Assembly (NCBI GenBank): GCA_944322945.1 | Contig: CALUQN010000016.1 | Coordinates: 1 to 51,313 of the forward strand | Direction of reading: 5' to 3' | Length of the DNA: 51,313 nucleotides | Source: Candidatus Gastranaerophilales bacterium | Lineage (GTDB): Bacteria > Cyanobacteriota > Vampirovibrionia > Gastranaerophilales > Gastranaerophilaceae | Part shown: positions 1 to 7,935 of the stretch, piece after piece | How the letters are laid out: each line of letters opens with the position of its first letter | Position numbering within the stretch: the first letter of the stretch is position 1 | Program-made: the position numbers and the translations under genes | Notes under the pieces: generated by a model | Told to the model about the DNA's origin: nothing | Databases searched by the model: none | The model's input: the letters and a program-made list of their open reading frames with translations, nothing else

Positions 1-291
1 GTCGTGTTCAACGAAGACTACGACACCACTACAGAACTCGAAAACAAAACATGGCAGGCTACAACTTGGTCGTCAACCGCTGACATTATTGAAGTGACTG
101 ATGAACTTGCAATCACAAAAGCGGAAGTCAAATACGAACAGGCTCTGAGAGATATTCAGGCTAAAGACAAAGAATACGACAACGATATCAAGAAATTAGA
201 CACAGAACACAACGCATTGCAGACGGAATACGATTCAATCAAGAGCGTGCTTGATAAGAACATGGAACGCTCATTCAAAGCCTTCTCTTAA
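1..291 (+). CDS. C-terminal part of a coiled-coil protein (5' end outside window)
   Basis: The frame is open at the first base, so only the last 96 residues of a longer protein are visible; the GTG at base 4 need not be a start. The visible part is highly charged and helical: a heptad-like stretch rich in Lys, Asp and Glu from about residue 40 on, ending in a conserved-looking tail (TEYDSIKSVLDKN...SFKAFS). I recall similar tails in uncharacterised Gastranaerophilales proteins, but this is memory, not a search. No membrane segment or catalytic motif is visible. A strong hairpin terminator follows directly, so this is the last gene of its transcript. Function unknown. Confidence 0.7.
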   Translation, partial: VVFNEDYDTTTELENKTWQATTWSSTADIIEVTDELAITKAEVKYEQALRDIQAKDKEYDNDIKKLDTEHNALQTEYDSIKSVLDKNMERSFKAFS

Positions 292-320
292 AATTTAACA
301 AAGATATAGAAAATTATTTT

Positions 321-372
321 CGGAACACGCATCTCACTGACGTTCGCGTGTTCCGAAAAAAATTTTTTCTTC
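321..372 (+). terminator. Rho-independent terminator
   Basis: Perfect 10-bp stem CGGAACACGC (321-330) / GCGTGTTCCG (346-355), extended outward by T/A pairs, followed by A7 and then T6. It ends the upstream coiled-coil gene and separates it from convergent typA. Confidence 0.85.
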
Positions 373-468
373 TCTGTTTTTTATTACTGTTTGCTATAGC
401 GACTTGATTTCTTTTTTAACTTTCGGTTTATCGGTTATGTAAGTCGGATTTACTAATACGACAGTAAA

Positions 469-2268
469 CTAGTTATAGATTTTTCTGTTAAGGTCGGCTT
501 TTCTTATTCTGACGTTCACCGGCGTAATTTCAACTAGTTCGTCATCTCCGATGTATTCAAGGCACTCTTCCAGCGCGAGAATTCTTGGTGCCTGAAGAGT
601 AACCATAACATCAGCTGTCGCACTTCTCATATTAGTCAATTTTTTCGTCTTGCAGATATTGACGACAATATCTTGCGGTTTGTTGCATTCGCCGATAATC
701 ATACCGCGGTAAACCTTTGTTTTAGGTGTAACAAAGAACACTCCGCGGTCTTCAAATTGAGCAAGCGCGTAAGGAATAGCTTCCCCTTCTTCAATCGCAA
801 TAATTGAACCGTTGCGCTGTCTGGGGATATCTCCCGCGTAAGGTCTGTATTCCAGATAGGTGTGATACATAATTCCTTCGCCGCGGGTCATTCTGATGAA
901 CTCACTTCTGAAGCCGATTAATCCTCTTGCCGGAATATGAAAAGCCATGGTTGTTCTGCCTTTGGAATTATTCATTTCCTGCATTTCTGCTTTTCTGCCG
1001 GCTAATCTTTCAATGCAGCTGCCTGCATATTCTTCCGGAACATCTACAATCAGGTTTTCAAAAGGTTCACATCTCACACCGTCAATTTCTTTATAAATAA
1101 CTTCCGGTTTAGATACCTGAAATTCATACCCCTCGCGGCGCATTGTCTCAATCAAAATACCGAGATGGAGTTCGCCTCTGCCCGATACTCTGAAAACATC
1201 TGTACTGTCAGTGTCTTCAACGCGTAAGCTGACATTTTTTTCAAGTTCATTGTAAAGTCTTTTTCTCAACTGGCGTGATGTAACATATTTGCCCTCAGTA
1301 CCTGCAAACGGGCTGTCGTTTACAGAAAAATTCATCTGCAATGTCGGCTCATCAACGTGGATAAGAGGCAATGGATTTGGATTATTTAATGCACAGATTG
1401 TTTCGCCTATTTGGATATCTGCAAACCCCGCAACACCTACAATATCACCTGCGGCAGCTTCTTCAATTTCAACTCTGCCAAGGTCTTTGAACCCGAAAAG
1501 TTTTGTAATTTTTCCGCGCTCCTGAGAGCCGTCAGCGTGCACAAGGCAGACTTGTTCCTGGGAATGAATTACTCCGTTTGCAATTCTGCCGATTACAATT
1601 CTGCCGACATAATCGTTGTAGTCAAGAGTTGTTGCCTGAAACTGCAGAGGTTTTGAAGCGTCACCTGTAGGCGGCTGAATATTCTCCATAATACAATCAA
1701 GCAAAGGCACCATATCAACTCTTTCATCATTAAGTTCTTTTATTGCAAACCCGTTCAGGCTGCTTGCGAATATGAACGGAAAGTCAATCAAATCTTCTCT
1801 GTCCGTAAGTTCCGTAAAGAGGTCAAAAACTTTGTCCAGCGCCCTTAACGGTTCTGCCGCTGGCTTATCGATTTTATTTATCACAACAATAATTTTTAAT
1901 CCTAATTGAAGCGCCTTTGACAAAACAAATCTTGTCTGCGGCATCGGACCTTCTGCAGCGTCAACAATCAATAATGCGCCGTCAACCATCCCCAGAACCC
2001 GTTCAACTTCTCCGCCGAAATCTGCGTGACCGGGGGTATCTACTACATTAATTTTGCAGCCTTTGTAATTTATTGAAATATTTTTTGAAAGAATAGTAAT
2101 TCCGCGTTCTTTTTCCAAATCATTACTATCCAGCACACGTTCCTGAACCTGTTGGTTTGCACGGAATGCACCCGCTTGTTTCAACAAACAGTCAACAAGC
2201 GTTGTCTTCCCGTGGTCAACGTGAGCTATTATTGCAATATTGCGTATATTTTCATTTTTATCAGCCAT
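469..2268 (-). CDS. typA: GTP-binding protein TypA/BipA
   Basis: Ribosome-associated translational GTPase of the EF-G/LepA superfamily, involved in 50S assembly and stress or cold adaptation. At 599 aa it is family length. The G1 motif AHVDHGKTT is near residue 15, the switch region has KERGIT, G3 is [12 protein letters not shown] and G4 is NKIDKP. After the G domain come the beta-barrel domain II, an EF-G-like domain ([19 protein letters not shown]) and the BipA-specific C-terminal part ([15 protein letters not shown]). The ATG is preceded by a GGGA-type ribosome site. It is monocistronic: a convergent gene lies downstream and a divergent one upstream. Nothing looks truncated. Confidence 0.97.
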   Translation of the reverse strand: MADKNENIRNIAIIAHVDHGKTTLVDCLLKQAGAFRANQQVQERVLDSNDLEKERGITILSKNISINYKGCKINVVDTPGHADFGGEVERVLGMVDGALLIVDAAEGPMPQTRFVLSKALQLGLKIIVVINKIDKPAAEPLRALDKVFDLFTELTDREDLIDFPFIFASSLNGFAIKELNDERVDMVPLLDCIMENIQPPTGDASKPLQFQATTLDYNDYVGRIVIGRIANGVIHSQEQVCLVHADGSQERGKITKLFGFKDLGRVEIEEAAAGDIVGVAGFADIQIGETICALNNPNPLPLIHVDEPTLQMNFSVNDSPFAGTEGKYVTSRQLRKRLYNELEKNVSLRVEDTDSTDVFRVSGRGELHLGILIETMRREGYEFQVSKPEVIYKEIDGVRCEPFENLIVDVPEEYAGSCIERLAGRKAEMQEMNNSKGRTTMAFHIPARGLIGFRSEFIRMTRGEGIMYHTYLEYRPYAGDIPRQRNGSIIAIEEGEAIPYALAQFEDRGVFFVTPKTKVYRGMIIGECNKPQDIVVNICKTKKLTNMRSATADVMVTLQAPRILALEECLEYIGDDELVEITPVNVRIRKADLNRKIYN

Positions 2269-2447
2269 GGTTATATTCCCTATTTATTTAAAGTCACTAG
2301 TGTAAATATTACACTTTTGATAGTACATTATAAAAAAATTTTTTCAAGTTAAGATTTTATAAAATCATTGAATTATACGGGCAATTTTTAGTGCGGAAAA
2401 ACGTTTAATTATTTATAAGGATATTGAATGAATATAGGGGAAAATTC

Positions 2448-2966
2448 ATGCCTGACAGAATCAGCGTAAACGCGTCTTGCAGCAATTATTGGTACAACAA
2501 CGGAGTAAACACGACTGTAATCGGTTTGGAAAGTAAATTTCCGACAGGTCGCTTCAGTGCCGGAATATTTAACGGAATTTCACTGGACACAAAAAGCGGC
2601 GGAGCGATGGTTATTGATTTAAAAGCCGCACACAGTTACGACAAAAACGGGATAGTCGGGCAAAATCTAAGAATAAGAAATAATTTTGCAGAAGGTGCTA
2701 TTACGACACAGTTCAGGTATTCGCCATGCACAGTGAATATTCCGGTTGCAGAAAAAACTTCTGTATATTTAAACCCGCACGGGGTTGCAAAGTACAATTA
2801 CACAGACAAAAAATGGGATACCGGAGCCGGTGCATTTTTAGGTGTGACACAGAACTTTAAAAACGGACTTTCTGTTTCATTGGAAGGTCAGAGATATAAT
2901 ATCCAGGACTTTAAAGAAAATGACGGCAACTGGGGTGTTAACTTTATAATTTCTAAGAAATTTTAG
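2448..2966 (+). CDS. Small beta-strand-rich protein, possible outer-membrane-barrel-like
   Basis: Not recognised. The 172 residues show alternating polar/aromatic strands (for example LSVSLEGQRYNIQ, WGVNFIISKKF) and end in Phe, as outer-membrane barrels do. However, no signal peptide is visible. I start at the ATG at 2448 because AGGGG stands at a good spacing before it; a TTG at 2424 would add eight residues and still give no signal peptide. The 3' end overlaps the convergent folE2 gene by 14 bp. It may be the remnant of a longer barrel protein, or a soluble beta protein. Conserved strands Y-x-L/G-x-G are visible across the whole length. Confidence 0.7.
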   Translation: MPDRISVNASCSNYWYNNGVNTTVIGLESKFPTGRFSAGIFNGISLDTKSGGAMVIDLKAAHSYDKNGIVGQNLRIRNNFAEGAITTQFRYSPCTVNIPVAEKTSVYLNPHGVAKYNYTDKKWDTGAGAFLGVTQNFKNGLSVSLEGQRYNIQDFKENDGNWGVNFIISKKF

Positions 2967-3747
2967 AGGATTTATCCTCCTGCTGATAAGCCCAGGCTGA
3001 ATGGTTGTGAATACTTTCAAGGGCTTCACATTCAACCTCAAACCAATTCACAACAGGGTGCTTTCTGAGTTTAACCACAACATCCCGCAAAACATCTTCA
3101 ACAAATTTTGGATTTTCGTATGCTTTTTCTGTGACAAATTTTTCATCTTCTCTTTTTAAAAGCGGATAAACAGGACAGGACGAGCAGCTTTCTATGAGTT
3201 CTATTAAGTCTTCAATCCAGATGTGTTCGGTCTCTGCATAAGAAACTTTAACCGTAATCAAAGCCCGCTGGTTATGAGCACCGTGGTCAGAAATTTCTTT
3301 AGAACAAGGGCAAAGTGTTGTAACAGGAACCTGCACCCCCAGAATAAAACGGTAATTTCCGTTTTGGATTTTGCCCTCAAAAGTTGAGTCAAAGCCCATT
3401 GGAGAAGATAATCCGGTTACAGGTGATTTTTTATCAATAAAATATTTAAACTTAAACTGCAATTCGCCGCTTTCTGCGTCAAGATTTTGTATAATTTTTT
3501 CCAGACATCCTTTAATGTCAACGCCGAGAAGATTTTTGTTTTTCCATTCGGAAAGGACTTCCACAAATCGTGACATATGCGTGCCTTTGTAGTGTCTCGG
3601 CAGAGAAACATTAACTTTTGCCTTTGCTGAGACAACCTGATTTGAATTATTTTTCCGCTGGATAATAAGCGGCAGGTCAAGATGTTTTATCCCCACTTTT
3701 TGAATATCAACATTCCTGTCATCGTTAAGTTTTTGAATATCTTTCAT
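2953..3747 (-). CDS. folE2: GTP cyclohydrolase FolE2 (type IB)
   Basis: Converts GTP to 7,8-dihydroneopterin triphosphate, the first step of folate (and queuosine-type) biosynthesis, in the cytoplasm. The 264-residue length and the family signatures fit: LPRHYKGTHMSRF in the first third, a conserved substrate-site segment VTTLCPCSKEISDHGAHNQR with the metal-site Cys, and an SSCPVYPLLKREDE motif. A purine-rich AGGAGAGG precedes the ATG. FolE2 can use metals other than zinc, so it often serves under zinc limitation (family knowledge). Its 3' end overlaps the convergent small gene. Confidence 0.95.
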   Translation of the reverse strand: MKDIQKLNDDRNVDIQKVGIKHLDLPLIIQRKNNSNQVVSAKAKVNVSLPRHYKGTHMSRFVEVLSEWKNKNLLGVDIKGCLEKIIQNLDAESGELQFKFKYFIDKKSPVTGLSSPMGFDSTFEGKIQNGNYRFILGVQVPVTTLCPCSKEISDHGAHNQRALITVKVSYAETEHIWIEDLIELIESCSSCPVYPLLKREDEKFVTEKAYENPKFVEDVLRDVVVKLRKHPVVNWFEVECEALESIHNHSAWAYQQEDKSSKIS

Positions 3748-3926
3748 ACTGCCTGCCTCTCCTATATTTTAAATAATAACACAAACAACACGTTAAATGC
3801 TGCGTATTTTCAATCTGACAAAATAAATAGACAATAAATAATTAAGATTAGATTAACAAAACTACAGGTTATAAAATTTTTGAGTTAAAATGAAAGTACG
3901 GTAAGTTAATATAAGGAAAAAAGAAA

Positions 3927-4763
3927 ATGTGGGATTACTCTGAAACAGTAATGGATCACTACAGAAACCCCAGAAATGTCGGCAAAATAGATGACGCTGA
4001 CGCCATCGGCATAGCCGGCTCACTTTCTTGCGGTGATCAGTTAAAAATATATTTAAAAATCAAAGACGGAATTGTGACAGATGCCAAATTTCAAACTTTC
4101 GGATGCGGTTCCGCTGTTGCAAGTTCCAGCATGCTGACAGAAATGATTATCGGAAAAACTATTGACGAAGTAAAAAAGATTACCAATAAAGATATTGCAG
4201 ACAAACTCGGCGGACTTCCGCCCGAAAAAATGCACTGCTCTGTAATGGGCTACGAAGCTCTTGAAGATGCTCTCAAAAATTACGGCCACGATGACATGGT
4301 TGATTTGGACGATTTGAGAGAAGAACCCGTCAGAGAAAAAATTGTATGCACATGTTTTAATGTGACAGAAAACTTAATCTGGGATGCAATTAAACAAAAC
4401 GGACTGAAAACAGTAGAAGAAGTTACAAATTATACAAAAGCCGGCGGTGCCTGCGGCAAGTGCAAAGCACTTATACAGGATATAATAGACACCTACTATC
4501 ACAAAGAAGAAAAGCCGGTACAATTAACAGCCGCCCAAAGGATTATAAGAATTAACAATATAATCGAAAAAACAATCTCGCCGGAACTTCAAAAAGACGG
4601 CGGCGATATTACCCTTGTTGACATAGAAGGCGACAAAGTTATGGTGAAACTCCGAGGCAAATGCTCCGGCTGCAAAAATTCAGTCCACACACTGAAATCT
4701 TTTGTAGAAACAACTCTGAAAGATACCGTTGACAAAAATATTGAAGTCGTAGAGGTGGAATAA
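3927..4763 (+). CDS. nifU: Fe-S cluster scaffold NifU (three-domain)
   Basis: Scaffold that assembles Fe-S clusters from sulfur delivered by NifS. All three NifU domains are present in 278 aa. The IscU-like N-domain has ligands C35 (SCGD), C60 (FGCGS) and C104 (MHCSV). The central BFD-type [2Fe-2S] domain has C141, C143, C176 and C179 (CTC...CGKC). The C-terminal Nfu domain has C246-SG-C249. nifS follows after one base, so the two are co-transcribed and probably translationally coupled. No other nif gene is in the window, so a housekeeping rather than nitrogenase role is likely, as in Helicobacter (inference). Confidence 0.96.
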   Translation: MWDYSETVMDHYRNPRNVGKIDDADAIGIAGSLSCGDQLKIYLKIKDGIVTDAKFQTFGCGSAVASSSMLTEMIIGKTIDEVKKITNKDIADKLGGLPPEKMHCSVMGYEALEDALKNYGHDDMVDLDDLREEPVREKIVCTCFNVTENLIWDAIKQNGLKTVEEVTNYTKAGGACGKCKALIQDIIDTYYHKEEKPVQLTAAQRIIRINNIIEKTISPELQKDGGDITLVDIEGDKVMVKLRGKCSGCKNSVHTLKSFVETTLKDTVDKNIEVVEVE

Positions 4764-4764
4764 A

Positions 4765-5976
4765 ATGGATAAAAAATTAATATATCTTGACAACAACGCC
4801 ACAACAAAAGTTGACGACAAAGTTTTGGAAGCTATGCTTCCATACTTTCAGGAAGAATACGGTAACCCCTCCAGCATTTATGAGTTTGCCAAAAAAGCAA
4901 ACCACGCAGTGAAAGAAGCCCGCGGTCAGATTAAAGATTTTCTGAATGCCGCTAACGAAAAAGAAATCATCTTCACCTCCTGCGGCTCTGAAAGCGCAAA
5001 TACTGCAATAAAAGGTGTACTTGAAGTTAACAAAAACAAACGTCACATAATCACAACAAAAGTTGAACACCCCTGTGTACTTAATCTTTACAACACGCTA
5101 GAAAAACAAGGATACAACGTTGACTACATAGACGTAAACTCTAAAGGTGAACTCAATCTTGAACAGCTGGAAGCTGCTATTGATTATGACACCGCACTAG
5201 TATCTGTCATGTTCGCAAACAATGAAACAGGTGTAATTTATCCGATAGAAAAGATTTCACAGATAATTAAGTCAAAAAATAAAGAAACAAAATTCTTTGT
5301 AGATGCAGTACAGGCGGCAGGTAAAATTCCTATTGACGTACAGGCTCTCGGCGTTGATATGCTCGGGATTTCAGGACACAAATTCCACGCTCCCAAAGGC
5401 GTCGGCGCTCTGTATGTAAATTCCAAAACAATGATAACCCCGCTGATTGTCGGCGGGCATCAGGAACGCGGAAAACGCGCAGGCACAGAAAACGTTCCGT
5501 ACATTGTGGCTCTCGGTCAGGCTGCTATAGAAGCACAGGACAATCTTAAATATGAAATGACAGAAGTGAAACGTTTGAGAGATAAACTTGAAGCAGGAAT
5601 ATTAAAAAACATTTTCAACGCCCGCCTAAATACAGGTATTTCAAACAGAGTACCTAATACAACAAATATCGGCTTTGAATATATTGAAGGTGAATTGATT
5701 CTTCTTCACTTGAGCGACCTGGGTATCTGCGCAAGTTCCGGCAGCGCGTGCACATCAGGTTCACTGGAACCGAGCCACGTTCTAAGAGCAATGAATGTTC
5801 CGTTTACGTCAATCCACGGCAGCATCAGATTTTCTCTGAGTAAATTCACAAAAGAAGAAGAAATTGACTACGTTTGCGAGGTTCTGCCGGGAATTATTGC
5901 AAAACTGCGAAATCTATCCCCGTTCCAAAACGAACTTGAGGCGCTGCAAAATCTAAAAGCGGTTGTTCGCAGTTAA
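4765..5976 (+). CDS. nifS: Cysteine desulfurase NifS
   Basis: PLP-dependent enzyme that turns cysteine into alanine and enzyme-bound persulfide for NifU. At 403 aa it is family length. The N-terminus YLDNNATTKVD is typical. The PLP lysine is K206 in SGHKFHAPKG and the active-site cysteine is C329 in SSGSACTSGSLEPSHV. The short loop around this Cys marks the NifS/IscS group and not SufS. The ATG follows the nifU stop with one base between, and AGAGGTGG inside the end of nifU serves as ribosome site. No obvious terminator hairpin follows in the 136 bp to the next gene. Confidence 0.96.
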   Translation: MDKKLIYLDNNATTKVDDKVLEAMLPYFQEEYGNPSSIYEFAKKANHAVKEARGQIKDFLNAANEKEIIFTSCGSESANTAIKGVLEVNKNKRHIITTKVEHPCVLNLYNTLEKQGYNVDYIDVNSKGELNLEQLEAAIDYDTALVSVMFANNETGVIYPIEKISQIIKSKNKETKFFVDAVQAAGKIPIDVQALGVDMLGISGHKFHAPKGVGALYVNSKTMITPLIVGGHQERGKRAGTENVPYIVALGQAAIEAQDNLKYEMTEVKRLRDKLEAGILKNIFNARLNTGISNRVPNTTNIGFEYIEGELILLHLSDLGICASSGSACTSGSLEPSHVLRAMNVPFTSIHGSIRFSLSKFTKEEEIDYVCEVLPGIIAKLRNLSPFQNELEALQNLKAVVRS

Positions 5977-6112
5977 TATTTCGGACTATAAAAAATAAAT
6001 TCTAAGCATAAAGACTTACTGAATTACGATTAAATTCCCCAAAAATTAAATAACAATTCCGAGGAATGGAATTTATTGATACACAAATTTATTCTGTATC
6101 TAAGGAGTTGTT

Positions 6113-7039
6113 ATGAATAAAATAATTATAATATCAGCATTAATATTTTGTTTAAATATATCTTGTGCGGAAGCCAAAAATACTACACTCGATAAAATTG
6201 AGGACACCCTGTACGGTTTTCAATATGAATCACAAAACGATACAGAACGTCTCAATCGAATAGAAGAAACCGTATACGGACAGGTCAAAGGCGGCGGTAC
6301 TACCCAGCGTATTGCTGCATTGGAAAAGGATTTATCAGCAAATTTGCTCGGGCAGGAAATTACACCCGTAGAAGACACATTTGCAGAAAGTGAAGAAGTT
6401 CAGGAAGAAATCGCTGAATCCGGACCGAATATAAATTACCCTGCGGTTAACGAACTGGAGCAGCACGTATTCAAACAAGAATTTCGTGATAAAAAACTCA
6501 AAGACAGATTAGCAGCACTTGAGCAAAAAACTTTCGGCAAGACCTACAACGACGACTTGAGCACACGTGTCGACAGACTGAAAGCTGAAATCAAACCGCA
6601 ATCATTAATGGATAATGCCATTGCACAGTCCTCAAACGATTATTTCGATGAAGAGCCGATGAGACTTGATGAAGATTATAAGTTGTCAGAATATGACCCG
6701 CCATCTAAATTCAGTTATGAAGAATACAACGCAAAAAATCACACTTTCCCGTTTGCAAACAGAGGGCGCAAAATGAACCTTTCAGCTATGGAAAATGCCG
6801 TTCTTAACCGTTCTTTTCCAAACGATAGTACGGATACAAGACTTTCACGGCTTGAATCACGAATGTTCGGTACAATATTCGGCGATGATGAGCAGGAAGC
6901 ACGTATGCAAAGACTTGCAAGCGCCTATAAAGCACAGAAAACTGCCACACGATATGATTCCAACAAATTCTCGCAAAATATGGCAACCGCCATGCAAATC
7001 GGCACAATTCTGCTTATGGTGCTGGCATGTATACTCTAA
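6113..7039 (+). CDS. Exported or envelope protein with '..FG...RL..LE' repeats
   Basis: 308 aa with an N-terminal signal-like segment (MNKIIIISALIFCLNISCAEA, possible cleavage after AEA) and a C-terminal hydrophobic stretch of about 18 residues (AMQIGTILLMVLACIL). Between them a short motif recurs: LDKIEDTLYG, LNRIEETVYG, NELEQHVFKQ...RLAALEQKTFGK, SAMENAVLNR...RLSRLESRMFGT. The consensus is a pair of amphipathic helices, L/I-E-x-x-[VTM]-[FY]-G followed by about 10-20 residues and R-L-x-x-[LI]-E. I recall such repeats in proteins of Vampirovibrionia and other cyanobacterial relatives; their role is unknown. The start has GGAG six bases upstream of the ATG. Probably anchored in the envelope by its C-terminus. 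Confidence 0.8.
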   Translation: MNKIIIISALIFCLNISCAEAKNTTLDKIEDTLYGFQYESQNDTERLNRIEETVYGQVKGGGTTQRIAALEKDLSANLLGQEITPVEDTFAESEEVQEEIAESGPNINYPAVNELEQHVFKQEFRDKKLKDRLAALEQKTFGKTYNDDLSTRVDRLKAEIKPQSLMDNAIAQSSNDYFDEEPMRLDEDYKLSEYDPPSKFSYEEYNAKNHTFPFANRGRKMNLSAMENAVLNRSFPNDSTDTRLSRLESRMFGTIFGDDEQEARMQRLASAYKAQKTATRYDSNKFSQNMATAMQIGTILLMVLACIL

Positions 7040-7055
7040 TTAGGAAGATTTGATA

Positions 7056-7424
7056 TTACCAGAACAACGCTGAACCGAATAATAAAATTCCGATTATAAC
7101 CGCAATCATCGTTGCAAACATAACAGCACCGGCAGAAATATCCTTTGCCATCCCGACAAGTTTTGAATACCGGTTGTGAAACACAGCGTCGAGTGAAAAT
7201 TCTATTGCTGAATTAAACATTTCTGCAACAACAACGAGCGCTATTGCAAACAAAAGCATACACAATCTTAAAATACTAAAGCCGCAGACAACCCCCAGCA
7301 TCATTACAAAAGCACCGGCAAACAAGTGTATTCTTATATTCTGTTCACTTTTAATCGCAAGCCGCATACCTTTTCTGGCATTTTTGAACGTTTTTGAAAA
7401 TCCTTGTGCTTTAAATTTTGTCAT
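7056..7424 (-). CDS. dgkA: Diacylglycerol kinase / undecaprenol kinase family (DgkA)
   Basis: Small trimeric membrane kinase that phosphorylates diacylglycerol or undecaprenol, feeding lipid carrier recycling. The 122 aa hold three hydrophobic segments and the family motifs EMFNSAIE (catalytic Glu, ATP/metal site) and AKDISAGAV. The N-terminal cytosolic helix has the typical GMRLAIKSEQNIRIH. Its ATG lies inside the end of ybeY (14-bp overlap), and ybeY overlaps pgpH, so this is the end of a pgpH-ybeY-dgkA operon, an order also found in Firmicutes. Whether the substrate is diacylglycerol or undecaprenol cannot be told from sequence alone. Confidence 0.93.
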   Translation of the reverse strand: MTKFKAQGFSKTFKNARKGMRLAIKSEQNIRIHLFAGAFVMMLGVVCGFSILRLCMLLFAIALVVVAEMFNSAIEFSLDAVFHNRYSKLVGMAKDISAGAVMFATMIAVIIGILLFGSALFW

Positions 7425-7935
7425 CCTTTTTTATTCCAATACTTTCCAGCGCTTTATTCTGCATATTTATAACAAAATTATAATCTTCTTCGCTCTGGTG
7501 GTCAAATCCAAGCAAGTGCAGAATACCATGACTTATCAAAAAAGACAATTCATAATCAGGCGTGACATTCTTTTTGACAGCTTCTTCCTGAACCTTATCA
7601 AGTGCAATCATAACTTCGCCGAGATTAACCTCACCGTCAAAAATAAACCGCTCCTCCGGCGGCGTATCCGCAAAAATCGCAAATGTAATTATATCCGCCG
7701 CATAATCCTTGTTTCTGTATTCACGATTAATCTCATGTGTTTTTACACTGTCACAATACAGAAAATCAAACGAAATAGTCTTGTAATCCACATCTGCAAG
7801 GCAAGACAGCTGGTGAATTTCACTCAAATAGAACCGTAAAATTTTTTTTGCACGGTCGAGGTATTTTTTTTCATTAATATCCCAATCAGGATAAATATTC
7901 TCACTGAAGATATTAATTTTTGTTGTTTTCGTCAT
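7411..7935 (-). CDS. ybeY: Endoribonuclease YbeY
   Basis: Zinc-dependent endoribonuclease involved in 16S rRNA 3' maturation and ribosome quality control. The UPF0054 signature HGILHLLGFDH with three His ligands is near the C-terminus. The start is ambiguous: the frame is open up to 7989. I choose the ATG at 7935 (174 aa) because the first beta strand (KINIFSEN) begins just after it and AGGG lies 11 bases upstream; an ATG at 7944 is only two bases from the AGGG. It overlaps pgpH upstream by 23 bp and dgkA downstream by 14 bp, so translation is probably coupled. Confidence 0.93.
   Translation of the reverse strand: MTKTTKINIFSENIYPDWDINEKKYLDRAKKILRFYLSEIHQLSCLADVDYKTISFDFLYCDSVKTHEINREYRNKDYAADIITFAIFADTPPEERFIFDGEVNLGEVMIALDKVQEEAVKKNVTPDYELSFLISHGILHLLGFDHQSEEDYNFVINMQNKALESIGIKKDDKI

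Noticed and set aside
3927-5976. Nitrogen-fixation cluster
   Set aside because: Only nifU and nifS are present; no nifHDK, nifB or nifEN.
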